A stretch of 64,000 nucleotides of DNA from Ixodes scapularis (GCF_016920785.2 NW_024609837.1:53062671-53126670), one strand, 5' to 3'; positions 1 to 16,053 are shown, numbered from the stretch's first letter. Program-made: numbers and translations. The notes: generated by a model not told the origin, from the sequence alone.

Positions 1-1075
1 GTTAACAGACTTTGTACATGAACCGGCCGATGCAGCTGATGGCCGTGATAGTGTTGAATGCATGTTGCTATTAACAATCCCACTATTTGTTAATAGCAAA
101 ACTTTGCGGTTACCAAATTGATACAAAGGTGGTATATTGGATACTCGAATATTTTGTTTCTCCGTAAACAATACGCTGTGCTAAAAAGTTGCCAGTCCGA
201 ACACGCTGTCGGGACACCGGGAGTTCCGCAAGCACCTGTTCTTGGGCCGCTGTTATTTATGTTGTATTAGAACGATATCGTCAATGTTGTGTCATCTTCA
301 GTGCGCCTCTTTGAGGACGATTGTGTAGTTTATCGAAAAATACAAGAGAGTGATGACATCGTCGTTCTACAGGCAGATGCAAGTGCTATTACAGATCGGT
401 CCAAAATGTGGGCAATGAGTATTAATCTTAAAAAAAAAAAAAACTGGTCAGATTACTTTCACTAAACGTCTTGTCCCATACCTCGGTGCTTATGTAAAAT
501 GACGAGCCCGTCATTATCGCCTACGAATAAAAATATCTTGAGGTATTCTTAACACCAATCTTAAGTTGAAATAAGCCCGTTGATTATATTGATTTTAAAG
601 CCTCAAGAATGCCTGACTTCCTCTCTCGTAATCTTAAGTTTCTGCGACCTTCCCTGAAGGAAAAACTTTATTTCTCGCATGTTCTCTCGAATTTTAAAAT
701 ATACTTGCACCATATCGAACCCTTGCACTTCTATTCAAAAATTAATCTATAAAATGTACAAAGAGCGCTGCCCGTTTTGTTTTAAACAACTATGAGAGGC
801 GACGTAGTATGTCACGTGCGAAACAGACTGGGATGGAGGGAGTCATGCGCCAGGACGATGAGCCTTCTACTCAAATTGTTTAAAAATATATTTCATTATA
901 GGACTGGAATTGACAGCGAAAACTACCTTCAACCTCCACATTATATACCACAACGAAAGGATCACACGTATAAGGTTAAGGTATTCCGCTGTAAAACGTT
1001 TTTCCAGCCTCGGTGGTTAACATTTTTCCTAACAATATGTTTTATTTCCCACTAACGTCGTAGTGTTTCGTAAAC
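1..1075 (+). mobile_element. Decayed non-LTR retrotransposon, 3' half of reverse transcriptase
   Basis: Translation of the plus strand, with frame changes, gives a reverse transcriptase signature near 215-250 (Gly-Val-Pro-Gln then Val-Leu-Gly-Pro-Leu-Leu-Phe), followed by an Asn-Asp-Ile box and then Leu-Phe-Glu-Asp-Asp near 310. The last replaces the usual Phe/Tyr-Ala-Asp-Asp catalytic box. About 600 bases later a C-terminal segment reads PPHYIPQRKDHTYKVKVF, which resembles the region after the thumb of Jockey/CR1-type LINEs. Several stops and an A-run at 430 interrupt it, so it is dead. It is cut by the window edge on the left. The clade is uncertain. Confidence 0.7.
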
Positions 1076-2497
1076 CGTATTTTAAGGAGCCTGAGCTTTG
1101 TTGTGGGACTGAAATATTCATGATATGTTATTATTATTTTGTTAGCTTTTGTATAACTACTTATATTTTTCATTGTCAACTTTCGCCCTACTGTATTGCC
1201 CCATGGCACTGTAGGTATCTGCATAAATGAATAAAAAAAGACCTGTCGGGCGGACCGACGAGCTAATTGAGCACGTTGATGACATCGTCTGCGAATGCCA
1301 CCGTTGATTGCTCGAAATAGTTCTTTTTTTTTTTTTTTTTTTTTAGGAAAGAGATAAGTTTATTTTTCAACATTTTTACGTGAGGCTTCCACCACCTAGC
1401 CTTACCTCCGTAGTAAATACATAGCAGCGCAATACGTTGAGTTTCCGAATTTCGCGGAACATCGAAAGTGGGCTCGCGTTAGTTTACATTTGGTATTGCT
1501 GAGGGCTTCACTTCCCTATATCTTATATCTCTTTGATTCGTTTTTGTACTTATTTTTTCAATGTATAAAAAGTTTATAAAAAGCGCATAATTGGTGAGTA
1601 ATGATATTGTTTGACGAAGGAATTCACGCTTCAAGAGCTTCAAGCCCTCCATTTCTGATTCGTTGTTTTGACCTGAATGCAGTTTATTTACGTAAGCATG
1701 CCAGGCTTTAGTTCTTAAATGCAAGAGATGCGAGACGGAGAGAACGGTTGGTGACTCCACGAGAGCGTTCGAACTATAATCTGTATGGTTTAACCTTGCC
1801 AATCTTAGACGCCAGGGGCGATGTTATTAACCTTCTCAGTGATGTTTCATAAAAAGCTAGTTTACCTATCTCATCGGTGTTACTTTTCAACCCTAGTTGC
1901 CGGTAAGTTAGTATAGAACTCAACAATTCTTTACCGGTGCTTACGCTTAATTACACAGTAGTGGGAAATCACCTTAACATTTTTCATTATGGAACATTGC
2001 TATTATATACATATTTGATTCCCCGCACAAGCGAGATAACTATGCCGGGACAATTACCGTATTCCCAGGACTAAAGTTCGTGGACTACACAAATTTAAAA
2101 GTTGAAATTTTGCCCGGTTCAGACCGTCTACGGGTGCGGACTCTAGAGTTTTTTTCTTCTTCTAGATCATTCACTGTGACAAGACGTGAACAATTTTATG
2201 GATGACAGAGTATATTAATGGTGATTTATATACGATAAAAGCTTCTCTTTTTGTGAGCCGATTAAGTAGACATTTGTCATAGTGTAATGTGTATGACAAG
2301 TTTTACGTTCGGATTAAGCACTAAGTTGGTAAGTGCGGACGCGCTGGGTGCGAATTATGAACTGGGTGCGGGTTATCTAAGCAAAAACTTTCATTTTTGA
2401 CCTCAAGTTTGCCGCTGCGGACTACACACCAGATGGGGACTATAGTCCGGAAAATACGGTGATCGATTAACCATTACCATTAATTAAATAATGTTTT
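1076..2497. other. AT-rich intergenic or intronic DNA, no gene seen
   Basis: Contains a T-run at 1325-1344 and no convincing exon or repeat boundary. The 3' exons missing from gene A (minus strand) were looked for here and not found. Confidence 0.4.
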
Positions 2498-2552
2498 ATC
2501 GGTAAATTTACCGATTACCGATTTACCGGCTAATGTTTAGCCGGTAAATCGG
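2498..2552. repeat. Two adjacent perfect palindromes
   Basis: Positions 2498-2515 form an 18-bp perfect palindrome. Positions 2518-2532 and 2538-2552 are perfect 15-bp inverted arms around a 5-nt loop; each arm carries TTTACCGG. The surrounding ATTAATCGATTAA-type words resemble the subterminal words of the hAT MITE family described at 8554 and 25410. Confidence 0.75.
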
Positions 2553-3001
2553 ATGACGTTTATGTTAAACATTTCTGAAGTAAATTACAATGATTGCTTT
2601 ACTACTTAATGCATTTTTACGCATTTAAGGAGACCACATTGTTGTATACCGGGTCAAAACACTTTATGATTCCTTATGATAGTAATCCAGAGGTATTTCC
2701 AGACTTATAATGATTCTAAAAATATTTTGTAATTGAAATGGTTGCCCAGTTTTTTAGGGAGTCAGTTCTTAAATGAGAATGCATATTCTACCATGGATGG
2801 CATATTAAGATATAGTAAAAATAAACATTTGTTGTTTTGACACAGTTTACTTATTGTGCTCGGTGGTCAATGGAACCGGTCAATCAATTAATTAAGTAAA
2901 AAAACAGCGATTAATTAGAATAAACATTCAAGGGATGATATGCCCTTCAAGAGAATGTTTGTTTTAGTAAATATGCAATGATTTCAGCATTATGTACGCA
3001 C

Positions 3002-3076
3002 CTTAAGTAGTCCTCCATCGATTGTGTCAAATTGTCCGGTTTTTGGTGCACATAGGGTACTTTAACCGGGTTTACA
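3002..3076 (-). CDS. Gene A, 75-nt exon (secreted, possibly inactive M12B-like protein)
   Basis: This minus-strand exon has a pyrimidine-rich acceptor (TGTTCATTTTTCAG) and a good donor (AG then GTGCGT). It starts with one base that completes a Ser codon from the 112-nt exon at 5217 and ends with two bases of an Arg/Ser codon. The 24 full codons read VNPVKVPYVHQ then KPDNLTQSMEDYL. Length and both splice phases are identical to the gene B exon at 48852-48926, which also ends in a Leu-Arg helix, so they are homologous although the residues have diverged. The following exon (expected Lys-Cys-Lys, then a Pro-rich tail) is not visible and probably lies off the left edge. Confidence 0.7.
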
Positions 3077-3315
3077 CTGAAAAATGAACAGCGGTTAAGC
3101 ATAAACTGTTCGCAGAGGTCTTTAAGCCACAACCACGTATATCCTGTCAACTGCTGACAGGACGTAGTGGCGTTATCTGGCTTACTTTATTTTTATTTCA
3201 CATTATTAGTTAATGGCGAAGAAAAGACGGAGTTTGTTCATACTAAAAGTTAGGCCCGAAGATCAATGCATTTTAGATGCAAGTGGTATTTCTTATAAAA
3301 CAAAATAAGTATAAT

Positions 3316-3445
3316 ATACACGTATTTGAAAAACCGGAGAAGACGGACGAAAAAGGGGACAAGCACAAAACGTCTGAAACGCAGCAACTAAACTTTATTG
3401 ACACAACCGCTTATATATCATTTGTCACACGTCCGTCTCCTGGAA
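3316..3445. repeat. Degenerate relative of the approx. 198-bp hairpin family
   Basis: The stretch from 3330 to 3405 matches the left arm and centre of the element at 46911-47108, including GACGGACGAAAAAGGG, an AAACG-rich centre and a closing CTTTATT. The right arm is only weakly preserved (CACACGTCCGTCTCC near 3430). No target duplication was found. Confidence 0.5.
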
Positions 3446-5210
3446 TTGGCACACGTCTTTGTGACCTTCAATCGCGGTAAAGACCTTCTCTCGCACAAAA
3501 CAATGGTGCAGCAACACCTCAAAACAAAACAACCTTGCCAAAGCGCTCCCTCATCTATTCGTTCCCAGGTCCCACACTGCCGCCTGATATGACAAACAGC
3601 AACCCATTACCAAAAGCTAAAAAATAACTATTACAACAACAAAAGCATTTGGGTCACTCCATCTAGTGGTATTGACGGTTGGCTGACACAATTCCCTACA
3701 GACACAATTCTGATTGTATCCTTGAGGACCCTTTTTGCATAATCTTTTTCTTTGCTTAACACCACAGTTCTTTTCTAATCAGGCAAACAATTATTGCATT
3801 CCTGCACAGTTTAGGGATCTCAGAATTCGGAGATCTGTCCCACGAAAACTCACAGGTCATTGGGATATACACTACTGTAACCTGGCAATCAACGGTGGCT
3901 TCCCTATGCCGTTTTTGACAATCCTGTGCTCCACCCACTAACAATGTAAACCTGTTTAATTTAGAGTCGAAAGAGATAATCACCCTCACCCGGAATCTTC
4001 CGGCTATCACCAGCAGTTTGTGTGAAAAATTAGGGGAAAATGGAATGCTCAGGACCTTGTCTGGTTTCTTCCTTTTTTCCGCACCATTTCTCCGATTCTC
4101 TCCAAGCACTTCCTTGCGACCCGCTCCACATTGTTACCCTTATCGGCCGTAGTTTCCGCTTTATTCAAATATGTATAACATCAACCAGCTTGCCTGTTCA
4201 CTTACTCTTTCTTCGATATAATTAAGCTTCTCAATTGGTTATGAATTTTAATGTTTCTGCTGACATCTTAAAAGTCAGTTTTGAGTTCATAACACAAAAA
4301 TGAATAATTCTAGTTTCTCACAACAATTTTTTTAAATAGGCAAATGACGACCGATAAGTTCTTGTTGATAAGACTTTAGAGGGCCGTGTCATGTCGTCGC
4401 TGACATTGTTTTAACTTTACTAATATTGCTCTCTCTCTCTCTCTACATACAGGGTATTATTCCACGCAAATTGAGACAAGGTTTAAAAATATCTTGGTGT
4501 ATTTTAGGAAGACGAAACGAAACGAATATAAGTGAGGCTATTTTTTGTGTTTTACCTAGTAAAATAAGAATTAATATAATTAATAAACTAAAGTTTCAAT
4601 GACAAAGTTGTAGAGCGTCCTCAGAAACATCCAGTTCAGTGATTATATCAGGAAACCTCTAAGACTGTTCGTTTTCCAGGGCTTCCAAAAGAGCTAGCAA
4701 ATTATGAGAAGAAAAAAAATGAGACAGAAGCGCGTATACTTTAAACGCGCCTTGTCAACTGTTTTCCATTCAGCGTGAGGGTCAAGTTATTCAAGCCACG
4801 ACTGAGAGCGCTCCATTACAAGGTGCACATGCGCAAAATCACACGTTTATTTTTTTTTTTTATGATGCGCAAACTTTATATTTGTTAACGTGTCTTACGC
4901 TCTCAGGGACTGATTTTTAACTACTGGTTGATTTTTAACTTTATATTTACTACCTGATTTACAGTTTACTGATACGAAATTTAGGAATCCTTTCTCTGCA
5001 TCTGAACTCTTAATTAGCTAACCGTAATGCGTGCCGCGCGTCTTTCTCTTCGCTGCGCTCTCGGCTAAGTCACTACGAGTACAAAGTACATCGTCTAAAA
5101 TTTTCGTAAAACTTTGTAAGTATGCAATTTTTTCCACAAACGTGTGTAGACTATCTAATTTAAATGAAAAAGCCAAAAACGAGGAACATGCGTAGTCTAC
5201 TATGGTTCAT
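3446..5210. other. Intron of gene A, no exon seen
   Basis: AT-rich with a short (CT)n at about 4430-4444 and an A/T-run at 4851-4862. Several 60 to 120-codon open frames occur on both strands without splice or family support. Confidence 0.4.
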
Positions 5211-5216
5211 ACGCAC

Positions 5217-5328
5217 CTGTCCTTGATCATTTCGGCCAGCATCTTGCTGATGTCGTAATGATGGTGTGCATCGTATGCTAAGATCATGGTTACGACACCG
5301 TCGCACAACGTCTTCTGCGAGGAATATC
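5217..5328 (-). CDS. Gene A, 112-nt core exon with Thr-Leu-Cys motif
   Basis: Minus-strand exon with acceptor TATATTTCAG and donor GTGCGT. Two bases complete a Gly codon, then 36 codons, then two bases of a Ser codon. It opens YSSQKTLCDGVVTMILAYD and closes KMLAEMIKD. The gene B exon at 51977-52088 has the same length and phases and shares Gly-Tyr, Thr-Leu-Cys and an Ile/Leu-Leu-Ala-Tyr strand. In reprolysin-like M12B enzymes a Cys and a hydrophobic strand lie just before the HExxHxxGxxH zinc motif. If that register is right, Ala-Glu-Met-Ile-Lys sits where His-Glu-x-x-His should be, so both metal-binding histidines are missing. Exon status is well supported; the family assignment is inference. 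Confidence 0.75.
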
Positions 5329-5745
5329 CTGAAATATACGCGTTATGTTATTTCCCGTTGCTTCTTTCAACAATCTACTCTTTCCCCATATATAATGTCA
5401 TTTTGCAAAGGTTCCTTAAACTGACACTGTAATGAATAGAAACAAATTTAAAGGGCTTAGATGGGACAAGTAGTTTATGAAACATTTTTTGCGGAAAGAA
5501 GTATTCAAATAAATTACCGTAATAGTTATGTACTAGACGACATTCAGGTCGAAGTTGCTCCGGTCTATCGTTCGTTCATTCCTAAGCTGAGACTGCGGGG
5601 GAAGGTACAAGCGCTTTGGACCTGCCATACGTCGATCCTTCGCCACGCGATCACGCTCTCGGTCAAATCCTCGCGCGAATGGATGTTTGTTGTAAAATTG
5701 TTTCTTCCTGACGGGGTAGTCCTTTACTAGACATATTTTTGTACG
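5329..5745. other. Gene A intron, nothing recognised
   Basis: An 89-codon plus-strand open frame and a 74-codon minus-strand frame overlap here. Neither has splice or family support. Confidence 0.35.
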
Positions 5746-6420
5746 TTTCAGAAACAAACAATGTGCGTGAAGTCAATATTGGTTAGAAAGAAAATATCAC
5801 GAGATCGCCTTTTGTAGCGTAAGCAACACCGGCGGTGGTTAAGCAGTAGCGTGGCTCGCATAATGAGCCGTGCTTTGTGCTGCGCATGCGCGAGGAGCGG
5901 TGAGGTCACACGGCGCACAGCTAGCGCGCCGGAGCCGCCGCCGCCGCGCCCGCCTCGCCGGTCTGCGCATTCCAGAGGAGTGACGTCATAGCCGCGGCAG
6001 ACGCGCTGGCGCCGCCGCGTGCCCAGCTGTGCGTCTCCGTTGCGCAGTAGGCAAGTCTGACGCTGCACCGGAGTCGCTTGATAGCGCCTCTCATTTTGTG
6101 CGCCGAAGCTCACGCTACGTATATCCTGGCATAGCCGAGCTAAGCCACCGCAATTATTTTCCTTCGGTTTCGGACGATAAGAAACATGGCTGCCGGCGTT
6201 TGCGGTAAGCGGTTTATAAACCGCTAACATTGAGTAACTGGCTCAGTTAGTCTACTTTTATGAGTGAGTTGCTTTCCGTTCACCGAGATGTTCAGAGGAA
6301 GATCTCAAATCACATAATTTACAGCAAACTTTCAAGTATAGGACTTCGGAAGCGCTCTACGGGTGCTGGTTTTCGTAGCCGAATTGGCGTAAGCCTAGGG
6401 CACATGTCAACTATTTTGCT
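5746..6420. repeat. GC-rich dispersed repeat, left half
   Basis: The part from about 6160 to 6420 (starting near TTCGGTTTCGGACGATAAG and AACATGGCTGC) is repeated in the same orientation at about 34825-35090. The segment before it is strongly GC-rich with CGCC runs near 5930-5960. The 160-codon minus-strand open frame here is a by-product of high GC. See the matching right half at 8205-8540. Confidence 0.55.
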
Positions 6421-7140
6421 TGATTTTGCTTGATTTGTTCGTTTGCGCGTTTCTATGTTGAATAAATGTGTCGGTTCTCGTAAAAGCGGCCAGTTACTTT
6501 GAGAATTTTGCAGCCGTGGTGATGGCGACCATGATTTTAGTACTGATAGGTAACCCGTACAGGTAAGAATTGAGAGTCATTTGGTTGGAAGCAATTGGTT
6601 GTTCGTTCCGCATCAAGTTTTTCCAGGTATTTGTTATTTAAAGTTAAAGCGCACAGAAGAAAAAGAAAATCAATCACGGACACGGGCACACTAAAAATAA
6701 TAGTTGCTCAGCGCTGAACTGTATTTACACTGAACACCTCCTTTTCTGTGCACTAAAAGCAAAATTACAATTTAAAAACTGAAAATTTTTAAATAATTCT
6801 AAAATTCCCTTACAAATAAATACAAAACAAAAAGAACGTTGACAGGTGTCAGCAGCCCATCTATAACTCTTCCAAAAATCCAAAAAATTAACTTGAATAT
6901 TGGGCCAAAGGGTCTCTCATGCAGCAACAGTAAGAATTTTTTAGCAATTTTAATTTTAACATTTCAATTTTACTTTTTTTATTTTTTAACCTTAATTTTT
7001 TTTTTATTTTTATTATTTTTGTAAGGGATTTTTTTTTCGATTGGAATCTCGTTCTTAGTGCACCTGAAGATGAGTTGTTTATTGTAAGTAGTAGAAGAAG
7101 ATAACCAATACAAACAAAGGCGTTGGGCGACTGTGCTATA

Positions 7141-7823
7141 CAGGGTGTCTGAATCACCAGGCTCGATCTAAAATGGGCCGTAAAAATCGGTGCCTGCGCG
7201 AAGGAATCTAAAGCTCTCATCGAAGGTGTATTTCACAGGTCGTTTTTTTCATGTAAACTTACAAAGCGTAGCTCCCTTTCTGTAAAAACTAGGCCAAGAA
7301 ATTTGCCAGGGTCAACGGCGGACGGCGACACAGGCAACCAGGTGGAGTGGCGGGGCGCGTTTGGCTCATGTATTGACAAATGGCGTCGGTAACAGTGTCA
7401 AAAGGTGTAGCCAGCCAACTATTGAAAGTAGACATCACGGAGACGAAATCCGTCGGCAGCAAAAGCGCCGTCGTTATGTAACCGCATTTTTTTACTCCGG
7501 TTTGGTACATAACAAAAATATTATGGTCATTTTAGCAGACCACGGTCGTCGCGAGCAATCTCGATAAGGAGGTGGCGCCATCTATCAATACCTGCGCCAA
7601 ATGCGTCCCGCCACTCGACTTGGTTATCTGCGCCGCCGCCCGCCGTAGATCCTGGCTAGCTTTTTGGCCCCAGTTTTTACAGAAAGGGAGCTACGCTTTG
7701 CAATTCGTATGAAAAAAACGACCTATGAAATACACCATTGACAAAAAGTTTAGATTTCTACGGGCAGGCGCCGATTTTTACGGCCTATCTTAGATCGAGC
7801 CTGGTGGCTTCAGACGCCCCATG
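7141..7823. mobile_element. Foldback MITE with long inverted ends
   Basis: The first about 160 bp (CAGGGTGTCTGAATCACCAGG onward, through the A-rich GTAGCTCCCTTTCTGT words near 7270) reappear inverted at about 7665-7823. The left flank is TA, the right flank is TT, so a TA target duplication is plausible but not exact. The internal about 360 bp encode no recognisable transposase. Confidence 0.75.
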
Positions 7824-8204
7824 TTGTAGTGTGCCTGCAACCATAAGTTTTTTTTTGTTTGTTTTTGTTTTTGCTTTTAACGTTAATTAACAGCAACCAC
7901 CAACTCGCCCAGTCAGCTTCCCTAACACGTCTAGGTATGTTTCAGTCATTTTCCTCCTGAAGGCCAGCTGTCAAATTTTGAGCAGTGCACCTGGCTTTCG
8001 AAAGCGAACATTTTTAGGTCGTGTTACAATTGTGCGGCATCACGCTCACCCACATTGACAGCGGATGCTATGCAGGAGAGCAGCAAGAACAGAAAAACTA
8101 AAAGGTCTACGTATTCATTTTCTTGACTTTTTTGTACTGTTTGATAGCCTTATACCGCACACCAGAAGACGCTGACAGACGATTAAATTGGACCGTTGAT
8201 CGTG

Positions 8205-8545
8205 CATGATGGAACGCTAGAACGCCGCTTTCATGGTCGCGTCTTGCAAGCGTTGCAGACGGTTTTAGACGGAATAGTAGGCTAACGCAAGCAATGGCGG
8301 ACGCCGATGTGTCGCTTCCATGGCCGGGTCTTATAAACGTTTCAGGTGGCAATAGATTGTGTTCTAATAGCCGACGATGTCGTAAGCTGCGACTCGTCTG
8401 CCCGCACGACTAGCAGACGGTGTCAGACTCCAGACTAGACTCGCCGGACGTCGCGACAGGAAGACATTAGGTTTGCAAACGTGTTCAGCCTAGCAGCCCA
8501 GCCAATCCAGCAGTAGTGGGTGGGGCCACCGTTTTGTGGCATAGA
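8205..8545. repeat. Dispersed repeat, right half
   Basis: Shares AACGCTAGAACGCCG near 8213 and a CAGACG-rich tail with AGGAAGACATTAGG near 8460 with the locus at 35457-36110, same orientation. With the left half at 6160-6420 it is colinear with 34825-36110, suggesting one older unit at both loci, split by later insertions. Confidence 0.5.
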
Positions 8546-9159
8546 GTTAATATTAGGGCTATGCGTGGATCGAACATTTTAATCCAATTAATCGTCAAAT
8601 TTTAATTGACTAATTAATCGATTAATCCGTTTAGCTTATTCCCACGCAGAATACTTTTTAAAGAGTCAAATCTAATTTTATTTTGCCTTTGATGAATAGG
8701 TGATAAACGGCACAATGTACAATTTCGGATTTTAAATAAACCTTGATATGTAGTTGAGGACATTGAAACTACACATACACTCACAAATTATTATTTTAGC
8801 CAAAGAGGTATAGGGGTTCGTTGATATTCTCAGGCAATGCGCACTCCCTTGATACTTCACAAGAGACTGCTGTCCTAAACGGAAACTCGCACGCCGTTGA
8901 AGTGGCCCGGACACGTATAACCTTCTCCACTTGTTCCGAGTCACAAATTTCGCCCCTACAGTTTACTTTAAGTCAAAATCTCACCAAAAGTTAGCCTTCA
9001 TACAGATGTAATCGTCCAGGTCTACGTGATAAAAGCGTTAAATTTATAGCTTTTTTGTTATTTGTGAAAATTTAACCCGTTAAAACAATTAATCGCTATT
9101 AAATAATTAATTAATTAATCGGTAGGTTAATCGATAAAATCCCCAGCCCTAGTTAATAT
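8546..9159. mobile_element. hAT-type MITE copy 1 (8554-9151) with 8-bp target duplication
   Basis: The element 8554-9151 begins TAGGGCTATGCGTGG and ends CCCCAGCCCTA, which is inverted. It is flanked by perfect GTTAATAT on both sides (8546-8553 and 9152-9159). An 8-bp duplication together with TAGGG ends is typical of the hAT superfamily. ATTAATCG words fill both subterminal regions. The inner part is the inverted complement of the copy at 25410-26016, for example around the CTACAGTTTACTTTA words. No transposase is encoded. Confidence 0.9.
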
Positions 9160-9536
9160 AATAATTTAGAGGGAGAACCGTCATGCATTCTGGCCGCTTC
9201 GGACAGGCGGGGCGTAGAGGTGGACATTGGTGGTCCCAATGGGGGTCCCAATGGGCTCGTATTGCTGGCAACGCCTTAATATCCAAAAAGAGGCACCATA
9301 ACATCACCTGTATTGTCTGTATCCAGCTGAATCCTAGCTTACTTTGCACAAAAACACCGCGTCGCGCATGGTATTAAAATAAATAAATTTGACAATCACT
9401 CGAGCAACTTATACTCGTCACAGGAAAACGAGATTCGCCAAACCAGTCGTCTTTATTTCAGTGCTTTCTGGTTCCTCTGTTTCTCGTTCTTTCTTGAAAC
9501 CGATGTCAGCGCTCGGGACTTGTCGGGTTCATAACC

Positions 9537-9567
<31 letters not shown>

Positions 9568-10483
9568 ACACTTGTTTTGTGGGCGGGGTCCAAAGCGGGT
9601 GGCTAACGTCACCTAAATTCCTCCTAGCGTCAGGAATACTACGCAAAAAAATGTATTTTTTCATGATATTTTTTTGTTTCTTTTGTAAAATGCGTGTGTA
9701 GTGTAAGCCCTTTAAAGATATATTTTCTTATATCTTTGTTTCTTAAATGAGTAAAAGTAAATAAATAAATAAATAAACAAATAAATAAATAAATAAAAGT
9801 AGTCGGAATCTGATCACAAATGCTTTAATTGCAGTTCCGGAAAATTTAGTTAATATCTGCTATTTCTGGAACACAAACCTTTAGTTACACCTCTTGTTTC
9901 AACGAAGACTTTAAAAAACCATTAAAAATAGGGTTGCGGAGAAAAAAAAAGTATTGCTGAGAAGCAGTTTTTTTTTCATGGCGGACGTCAGAAATTACAG
10001 GAATTTACGAAATATGTGAAAAATGACCTGAAATTCACTAATTAATTTTTATTTAAAAAATAAACATGGTTCCAATTATAATCTTCATCACAAGCTTCGA
10101 TAACCACAGAATACATACGTTTTAGAGGGATATAAGTCATATACAACATTTTACAACGTAAAAAAAAAATAGCTTGGGACACGTTTCTAGGTTTCCGCAA
10201 GTCTTAGTTTCCTATCAGAGCGCAAGCTTGCACCAGCCGTCCTGCCTCCACGTCGCCGAGACTCGTAGCTTGCGTGCGTGCGATTAAAAACCGCACGCAT
10301 TAAGATCACCGAAGCACTCGCAATATTTGATTATTACATTGAGAGTCTTGACGATACCTAAAAATCGCGGGCTGAACTTTTCGCGGTGGACGTGAAACAT
10401 ATTCAACAAGCGAAAACAAGAAATATTTAAACATTAAGTTCGAAATAATGGCTCTTGTAATAACTGAAGACATATGCACTCAC
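9160..10483. other. Gene A intron with simple repeats
   Basis: Holds a C-run followed by (CA)n at 9536-9569, an (AAAT)n tract at 9761-9798 and short T-runs. A GGTCCCAATGGGG pair sits near 9230-9250. No exon seen. Confidence 0.6.
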
Positions 10484-10524
10484 CGTAACCTTTCCTTAAT
10501 TGATCTCCATCGTTGATTTCATAG
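10484..10524 (-). CDS. Gene A, 41-nt exon
   Basis: Acceptor GATGTTCTAG and a strong donor (G then GTGAGTGC) on the minus strand. It takes one base to finish a Ser codon from the 35-nt exon, reads YEINDGDQLRKGY, and leaves one base that forms Gly with the 112-nt exon at 5217. The frame is closed by a stop just upstream of the acceptor, so this acceptor is the only one that keeps the frame. The residues alone do not reveal a family. Confidence 0.65.
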
Positions 10525-11187
10525 CTAGAACATCAGGAATGTTAGCTTCGGGATAGCGGTCGGTGTGGAATCTCTATGCTAGTTTATTCTTACCCTGTTA
10601 CGAGGCAAATGATGTCAGGATGAATATTCTTCTCATTGAAATGAGAGGTTAGGCTATAAATTGTTCCGTCCAGGTATATATAGGGATAACGGTTATTATC
10701 TTTCATCAAAGTTTCCAGATGACTGTCATTTTTCTAGATACAAACAATTGAAACACAGTTTTTTAATAAAAATGTATTTCTTATGAAATTGTATATTGTG
10801 CAGATAAAAACAGCCTCTTCCTTGAAAAGTGTTGTTAATAGACTTAAATTTACTGGAATACGGAATACGAAGGTTTAAAGCAAACGAACTGTTTTATTCA
10901 CGTGCTGTGACCCTTGAGGCGTAAACTATGCAATTCCTAGCTTCAGAACAAACGTAACGAAGAGTTGATACTTTTATTGAATACATCGGGGAACCGGTTC
11001 TTTAATTTGTTCAAGACAAGTGAGGTATATTGTGACTAAGTGAGGGTTAAATCAACTATTATCTAGCTTATGATGTTGGAAATGCTATTGTTGGATTTAG
11101 TTTGACTTTTAGAGGGCTCGCTGGAAAACCATAAATAAGCTTACATAAGGTTTAATATTATATTTAATTTGATAGTAAATGGCATAC

Positions 11188-11222
11188 CTCAAGAGCTCTG
11201 CATTTAAGAAGGATGCTAATTC
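11188..11222 (-). CDS. Gene A, 35-nt exon
   Basis: A minus-strand microexon with acceptor CTCAATGTAG and donor GTATGC. It starts in phase 0, reads ELASFLNAELL and leaves two bases that become Ser with the 41-nt exon. Its phase is exactly what is needed to connect the 66-nt exon to the 41-nt exon, which is the main support. Short length makes it less certain on its own. Confidence 0.6.
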
Positions 11223-11350
11223 CTACATTGAGCCGCCATTATGATGTCCTTCAGCTAAGAATTTAACTTCTCTTACTGCCAAGAGATCTCAGGAGAGTGT
11301 TTTTATAACGTGTGCTTGATTAACGCCATGGTAACAATGCAGTTTCTTAC

Positions 11351-11416
11351 AATATATCTGGTCCTGCTGTCAAGAATGGTTTTGAGTTCAAAGAAATCCT
11401 TCAGAAATTGTTGTGC
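11351..11416 (-). CDS. Gene A, 66-nt exon
   Basis: Minus strand, acceptor ATTTTTACAG, donor GTAAGA. Phase 0 at both ends; 22 codons beginning AQQFLKDFFELKTIL and ending Arg-Tyr-Ile. It looks like an amphipathic helix followed by a strand. It continues the frame from the 95-nt exon at 18087-18181, which ends on a complete Gln codon. Confidence 0.65.
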
Positions 11417-15280
<3,864 letters not shown>

Positions 15281-15734
15281 TAAGTAAGTACTGTTACTCG
15301 TTACTTCATCTAAAAGTAACCAAATGCTTAGAGAAATTTTAAGTTAAAAAAAAACCTACAAGCTACAAAAAAAAAAGAAAAAAAAAACTTAATGTACACA
15401 CTAAGAAAAAGGAATATAGGCGCGGCTAGAGTAACGACTCTGTTTTCTTTCGCCTCCTCTGCTGCAACCCACAATGTGTGAAACGATTTCTTTTTTTTCC
15501 CCTTTCTTTATCTCTATTTTCTTTTCGTTCAGCTGGTTTATTCCCGCTCAAGTTTATTTCCGTTCAGTTGGCCATTTCCGATATCATAATGAACCAACTA
15601 GTTCATCTTCACCCCGTAACCAATTATGTCGCTCGTTCTTTCACTTGAAACGCTTGTAACGTTGAAGATGTTCATTGGTGGTGGCCCATGTCAGGTTAAA
15701 CAATCCAGTAACAGCGACCGCCCTTTTCTTGCAC

Positions 15735-15825
15735 GCGCAATCTTATTTTTTTTTTTTTCGCTTCGTTCTTTGCAGCACGCGCAATCTTTTTTTTTTTTTT
15801 CGCTTCGTTCTTCGCAGTTCGCACG
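15735..15825 (+). repeat. Two-copy tandem repeat around T-runs
   Basis: The unit CACGCGCAATC, a T-run, then CGCTTCGTTCTT and GCAG occurs twice back to back, about 45 bp each. Confidence 0.8.
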
Positions 15826-15837
15826 CGCCGTTACTAT

Positions 15838-16053
15838 GCGGAGAGCAAGTCGTCTGCTTCTTGCGCAAGAGTTGTGGTGACGTCAGAAAGACGCCAAGCT
15901 CTGATTGGCTCTGATTGAAGGATAGTGGGTAGACCTCAAAGCAAGCTGCCTCGAGGTCTACCCCACTATCGTTCGTTCAGAACCAATCAGAGCTCAACAT
16001 CCTGACGTCACCACAACCCCTGGAAAGGAAGCAGACGAAATTGCGCTCCGCAT
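15838..16053. repeat. Large palindrome with arms of about 100 bp
   Basis: The left arm 15838-15938 (GTTGTGGTGACGTCAG at 15871, CTCTGATTGG, GATAGTGGGTAGACCTC) pairs with the right arm 15953-16053 (GAGGTCTACCCCACTATC, CCAATCAGAG, CTGACGTCACCACAAC). The spacer is about 14 nt. Arms carry several mismatches. Arm words include TGACGTCA-like and CCAAT-type sequences, but no promoter role can be claimed. Confidence 0.85.

Noticed and set aside
5748..6230. 160-codon minus-strand open frame
   Set aside because: Lies in a GC-rich dispersed repeat, no domain or splice support.
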